62,368 bases of DNA from assembly GCF_900115005.1 (NCBI RefSeq), contig NZ_FOUY01000035.1, positions 1-62,368 of the forward strand, given 5' to 3'. The position numbers and the translations under genes were made by a program. Of the stretch, positions 61,037-62,368 are shown piece by piece; positions within the stretch are counted from its first letter, which is position 1, and every line of letters starts with the position of its first letter. This DNA comes from Pseudonocardia ammonioxydans (GTDB lineage: Bacteria > Actinomycetota > Actinomycetes > Mycobacteriales > Pseudonocardiaceae). Under the pieces are notes generated by a model. The model made no database searches and was not told the DNA's origin. It saw nothing but the letters and a program-made list of their open reading frames with translations.

Positions 61037-61203
61037 GACACCGACAGATCGCTCCTGAGCCGCTCCAGCACGACGGCAGCCGACCGGAGAGCAGCCGTGC
61101 TGCTCCCCGTACTCCACGGGGAACCGGCGGAGAGCCGGCCACACGTGGCACCCCACCGCATCCACCACAGCCCTGGGCTCCCGATCCCGTACCGAGACTG
61201 CGC

Positions 61204-61235
61204 CGTAGCGAGGCTGGGTCGTAGCGAGGCTGGGT
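61204..61235. repeat. 16-bp tandem repeat, 2 copies
   Basis: CGTAGCGAGGCTGGGT occurs twice without interruption, followed by a partial CGTACCG. It lies in the gene-free region. Confidence 0.85.
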
Positions 61236-62023
61236 CGTACCGCGCTCCCCGAACCGGGACCCAGTCACAGCAGACCGCCGCCGACGAGCGACCGCGCGGC
61301 TGCGGCCTCCCCCGAGCCCGGAGCCTTCACGACGGCGGTGGCCCTCACCGCAGCCGCGGGGCCTCGGGCCATCCCGATGCGTCGTCGCCGGGTGGGCGGT
61401 GCTGCGCGGCGCCGTCGATCACATCGGCGATGCGCGATCGGAGAGGTTGCGCCGACGCGGGGCGGCGCCTGTCCCCGTCGCTGTGGCCCCGAGTCGTTCA
61501 CGACAGCGATGGCTCCCCGAGCCGGTCAGTACCGAGGCGGTCAGTACGCACGACACCGTCGAAATGGCGGCGGGACAGCGCCGCCCCGGTCCCCGGTGCG
61601 CTCGTGCCCGCACAGCGCCGACATCAGGACGACACCGGTATCGCGAGAGTGTTGATCGATCACGAACTGCTCCGCGCGACGGCTCCTACGGCCGGACATG
61701 TCCGTCCGACCAGCTCGTTCACGCTCCGCACAGCCGCGGGAGCGGTGTTGCGCAGTGAGATCCGGTGCCGGGATGCCGCACGTCGCAAATCAGCAGAGCG
61801 CCGCCCCCGGCGCGCCCAGCAGCTACCTGTGACCCTTCACTCGGGCAGCCGGCGTGAGGTTGTCGGGCTCCGCGCCTCGGCGACGTAGCGGCCCGCTCCC
61901 CGACCACTGCCGAACGTCCGCTGGTGGTCGATCGCCAAGCGGGGTACCGCCGGGCGTAGCCGCCGGCCGTCGCGGCCCACAACCGGACCCCGTCGCCCTC
62001 GGCGCAATGTGCCCCGGAACGCG

Positions 62024-62056
62024 AAAAAGCGCTCCCGGACGAATCCGGGAGCGCTT
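62024..62056 (-). terminator. rRNA operon terminator
   Basis: AAGCGCTCCCGGA (62027-62039) pairs with TCCGGGAGCGCTT (62044-62056), a perfect 13-bp stem with a four-base loop. Read on the minus strand it is followed by a U tract (A run at 62024-62028). It lies 15 bases after the 5S 3' end. Confidence 0.95.
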
Positions 62057-62071
62057 CTCCACACATTGAAT

Positions 62072-62187
62072 GTCGGCAGTGACCTACTCTCCCACACCCT
62101 GTCGAGTGCAGTACCATCGGCGCAGGAAGGCTTAGCTACCGGGTTCGGAATGGGACCGGGCGTTCCCCTACCGCCATAACCACCGAC
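62072..62187 (-). rRNA. rrf: 5S ribosomal RNA
   Basis: On the minus strand the gene starts GTCGGTGGTTATGGCGGTAG and ends in GTAGGTCACTGCCGAC, whose ends pair with each other. The universal CCCATTCCGAACCCGG loop B/C region is present. About 116 bases; ends are accurate to a few bases. Confidence 0.96.
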
Positions 62188-62291
62188 AACACTATCAACA
62201 TATAACCCCCCGACCCACAGGCCGAAGGACCGAGCACAACCACACAAGGGTTGTGGACTCAGGGTCACACAGTGGATGCGAACAACATGTC
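62188..62291 (-). other. 23S-5S internal transcribed spacer
   Basis: A ~104-base spacer, AT-richer near the 5S end. It contains the hairpin CACAACC (62235-62241) / GGTTGTG (62249-62255), a possible processing signal. No tRNA is present. Confidence 0.75.
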
Positions 62292-62368
62292 ATGGCAAGC
62301 CCTCGGCCTATTAGTACCGGTCAACTCACAACCCCTCACAGGGCTTCCATCTCCGGCCTATCAACCCA
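62292..62368 (-). rRNA. rrl: 23S ribosomal RNA, 3' end (partial)
   Basis: On the minus strand the window edge begins TGGGTTGATAGGCCGGAG and runs through TTGACCGGTACTAATAGGCC to GAGGGCTTGCC, the conserved terminal segment of 23S rRNA. The rest lies beyond the window. The exact 3' end is uncertain by several bases. Confidence 0.93.

Larger units (their letters stand above)
60648..62023. other. 1.4-kb region without a supportable gene, between ssb and the rRNA terminator
   Basis: Open frames exist in several phases, as expected at this GC content, but none gives protein-like sequence, a Shine-Dalgarno plus start, or a recognisable domain. Short tandem repeats are present at 61001-61036 and 61204-61235. 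It may be a non-coding spacer, a decayed gene, or contain an RNA I cannot identify. Confidence 0.5.

Noticed and set aside
60662..61888. A 408-residue plus-strand open frame beside the rRNA operon
   Set aside because: The translation has no family resemblance, starts inside the ssb leader and has irregular composition; several competing frames overlap it.
62188..62291. tRNA gene in the 23S-5S spacer
   Set aside because: No cloverleaf or T-loop GTTCGA-type motif is present; only a short hairpin.

Overview
The window is chromosomal DNA from a very GC-rich actinomycete, most likely a member of the Pseudonocardiaceae (Pseudonocardia-like). Supporting signs are the strong G/C third-position bias, many GTG starts, genes coupled by GTGA/ATGA overlaps, a DUF222-HNH gene end, NAD-specific 'large' glutamate dehydrogenase, a TrHbO-type globin, a MocR regulator beside a flavin split-barrel protein, and the end of an rRNA operon (23S-5S) at the right edge. 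The family-level placement is inference.

Layout, left to right. 0-0.4 kb: end of a DUF222/HNH gene. 0.9-5.7 kb: recG, a DAK2/FakA-like gene and divergent rpmB. 5.9-6.4 kb: a MarR regulator. 6.5-15.6 kb: a plus-strand run of a GH15 glycosidase (carrying a one-base frameshift), an SDR with a membrane tail, a fused FAD/Fe-S D-2-hydroxyacid dehydrogenase, a ThDP enzyme and a mandelate-racemase-like enolase-superfamily enzyme. 15.7-17.5 kb: a DUF1707 protein, ung and a gamma-carbonic anhydrase. 17.6-24.1 kb: a complete seven-gene Mrp/Mnh Na+/H+ antiporter operon (mnhABCDEFG, minus strand). 24.3-26.1 kb: GNAT and MFS genes. 26.1-35.0 kb: a glycolate/glyoxylate cluster of malate synthase G (minus), divergent glcDEF (plus), a small ORF and an LctP/GlcA-type permease (minus). 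35.1-38.1 kb: thiL, a stand-alone Lrp/AsnC sensor domain, a DUF3515 protein and ddl. 38.2-42.1 kb: a MocR regulator, a divergent flavin split-barrel protein, MscS and globin. 42.3-48.2 kb: two large low-complexity proteins, one with a DivIVA-like segment and coiled coil and one with a membrane anchor and beta-propeller. 48.2-54.2 kb: hypothetical protein, thioesterase and the 1612-residue NAD-glutamate dehydrogenase. 54.3-58.3 kb: a huge helical-repeat/disordered protein with a possible degenerate GGDEF-like domain. 58.4-60.6 kb: ettA and ssb. 60.7-62.0 kb: no supportable gene. 62.03-62.37 kb: rRNA terminator, 5S and the 3' end of 23S, all on the minus strand.

How the genes fit together. The clearest functional unit is glycolate use: uptake by the LctP/GlcA permease, oxidation to glyoxylate by GlcDEF, and condensation with acetyl-CoA by GlcB. 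A second possible unit (9.7-15.6 kb) would oxidise a 2-hydroxy acid, act on a 2-oxo acid with a ThDP enzyme and process a sugar-acid-like compound with an enolase-superfamily enzyme; its substrate is unknown. The block of recG, DAK2, rpmB, ung, thiL, Lrp domain, DUF3515 and ddl, normally compact in actinobacteria, is here spread over 37 kb with metabolic and transport genes between its pieces.

A recurring oddity is in-frame tandem-repeat DNA in coding regions (DAK2 protein, MocR protein, SDR, MnhE, and three very large low-complexity proteins). All calls were made by reading the sequence; no homology search was run.
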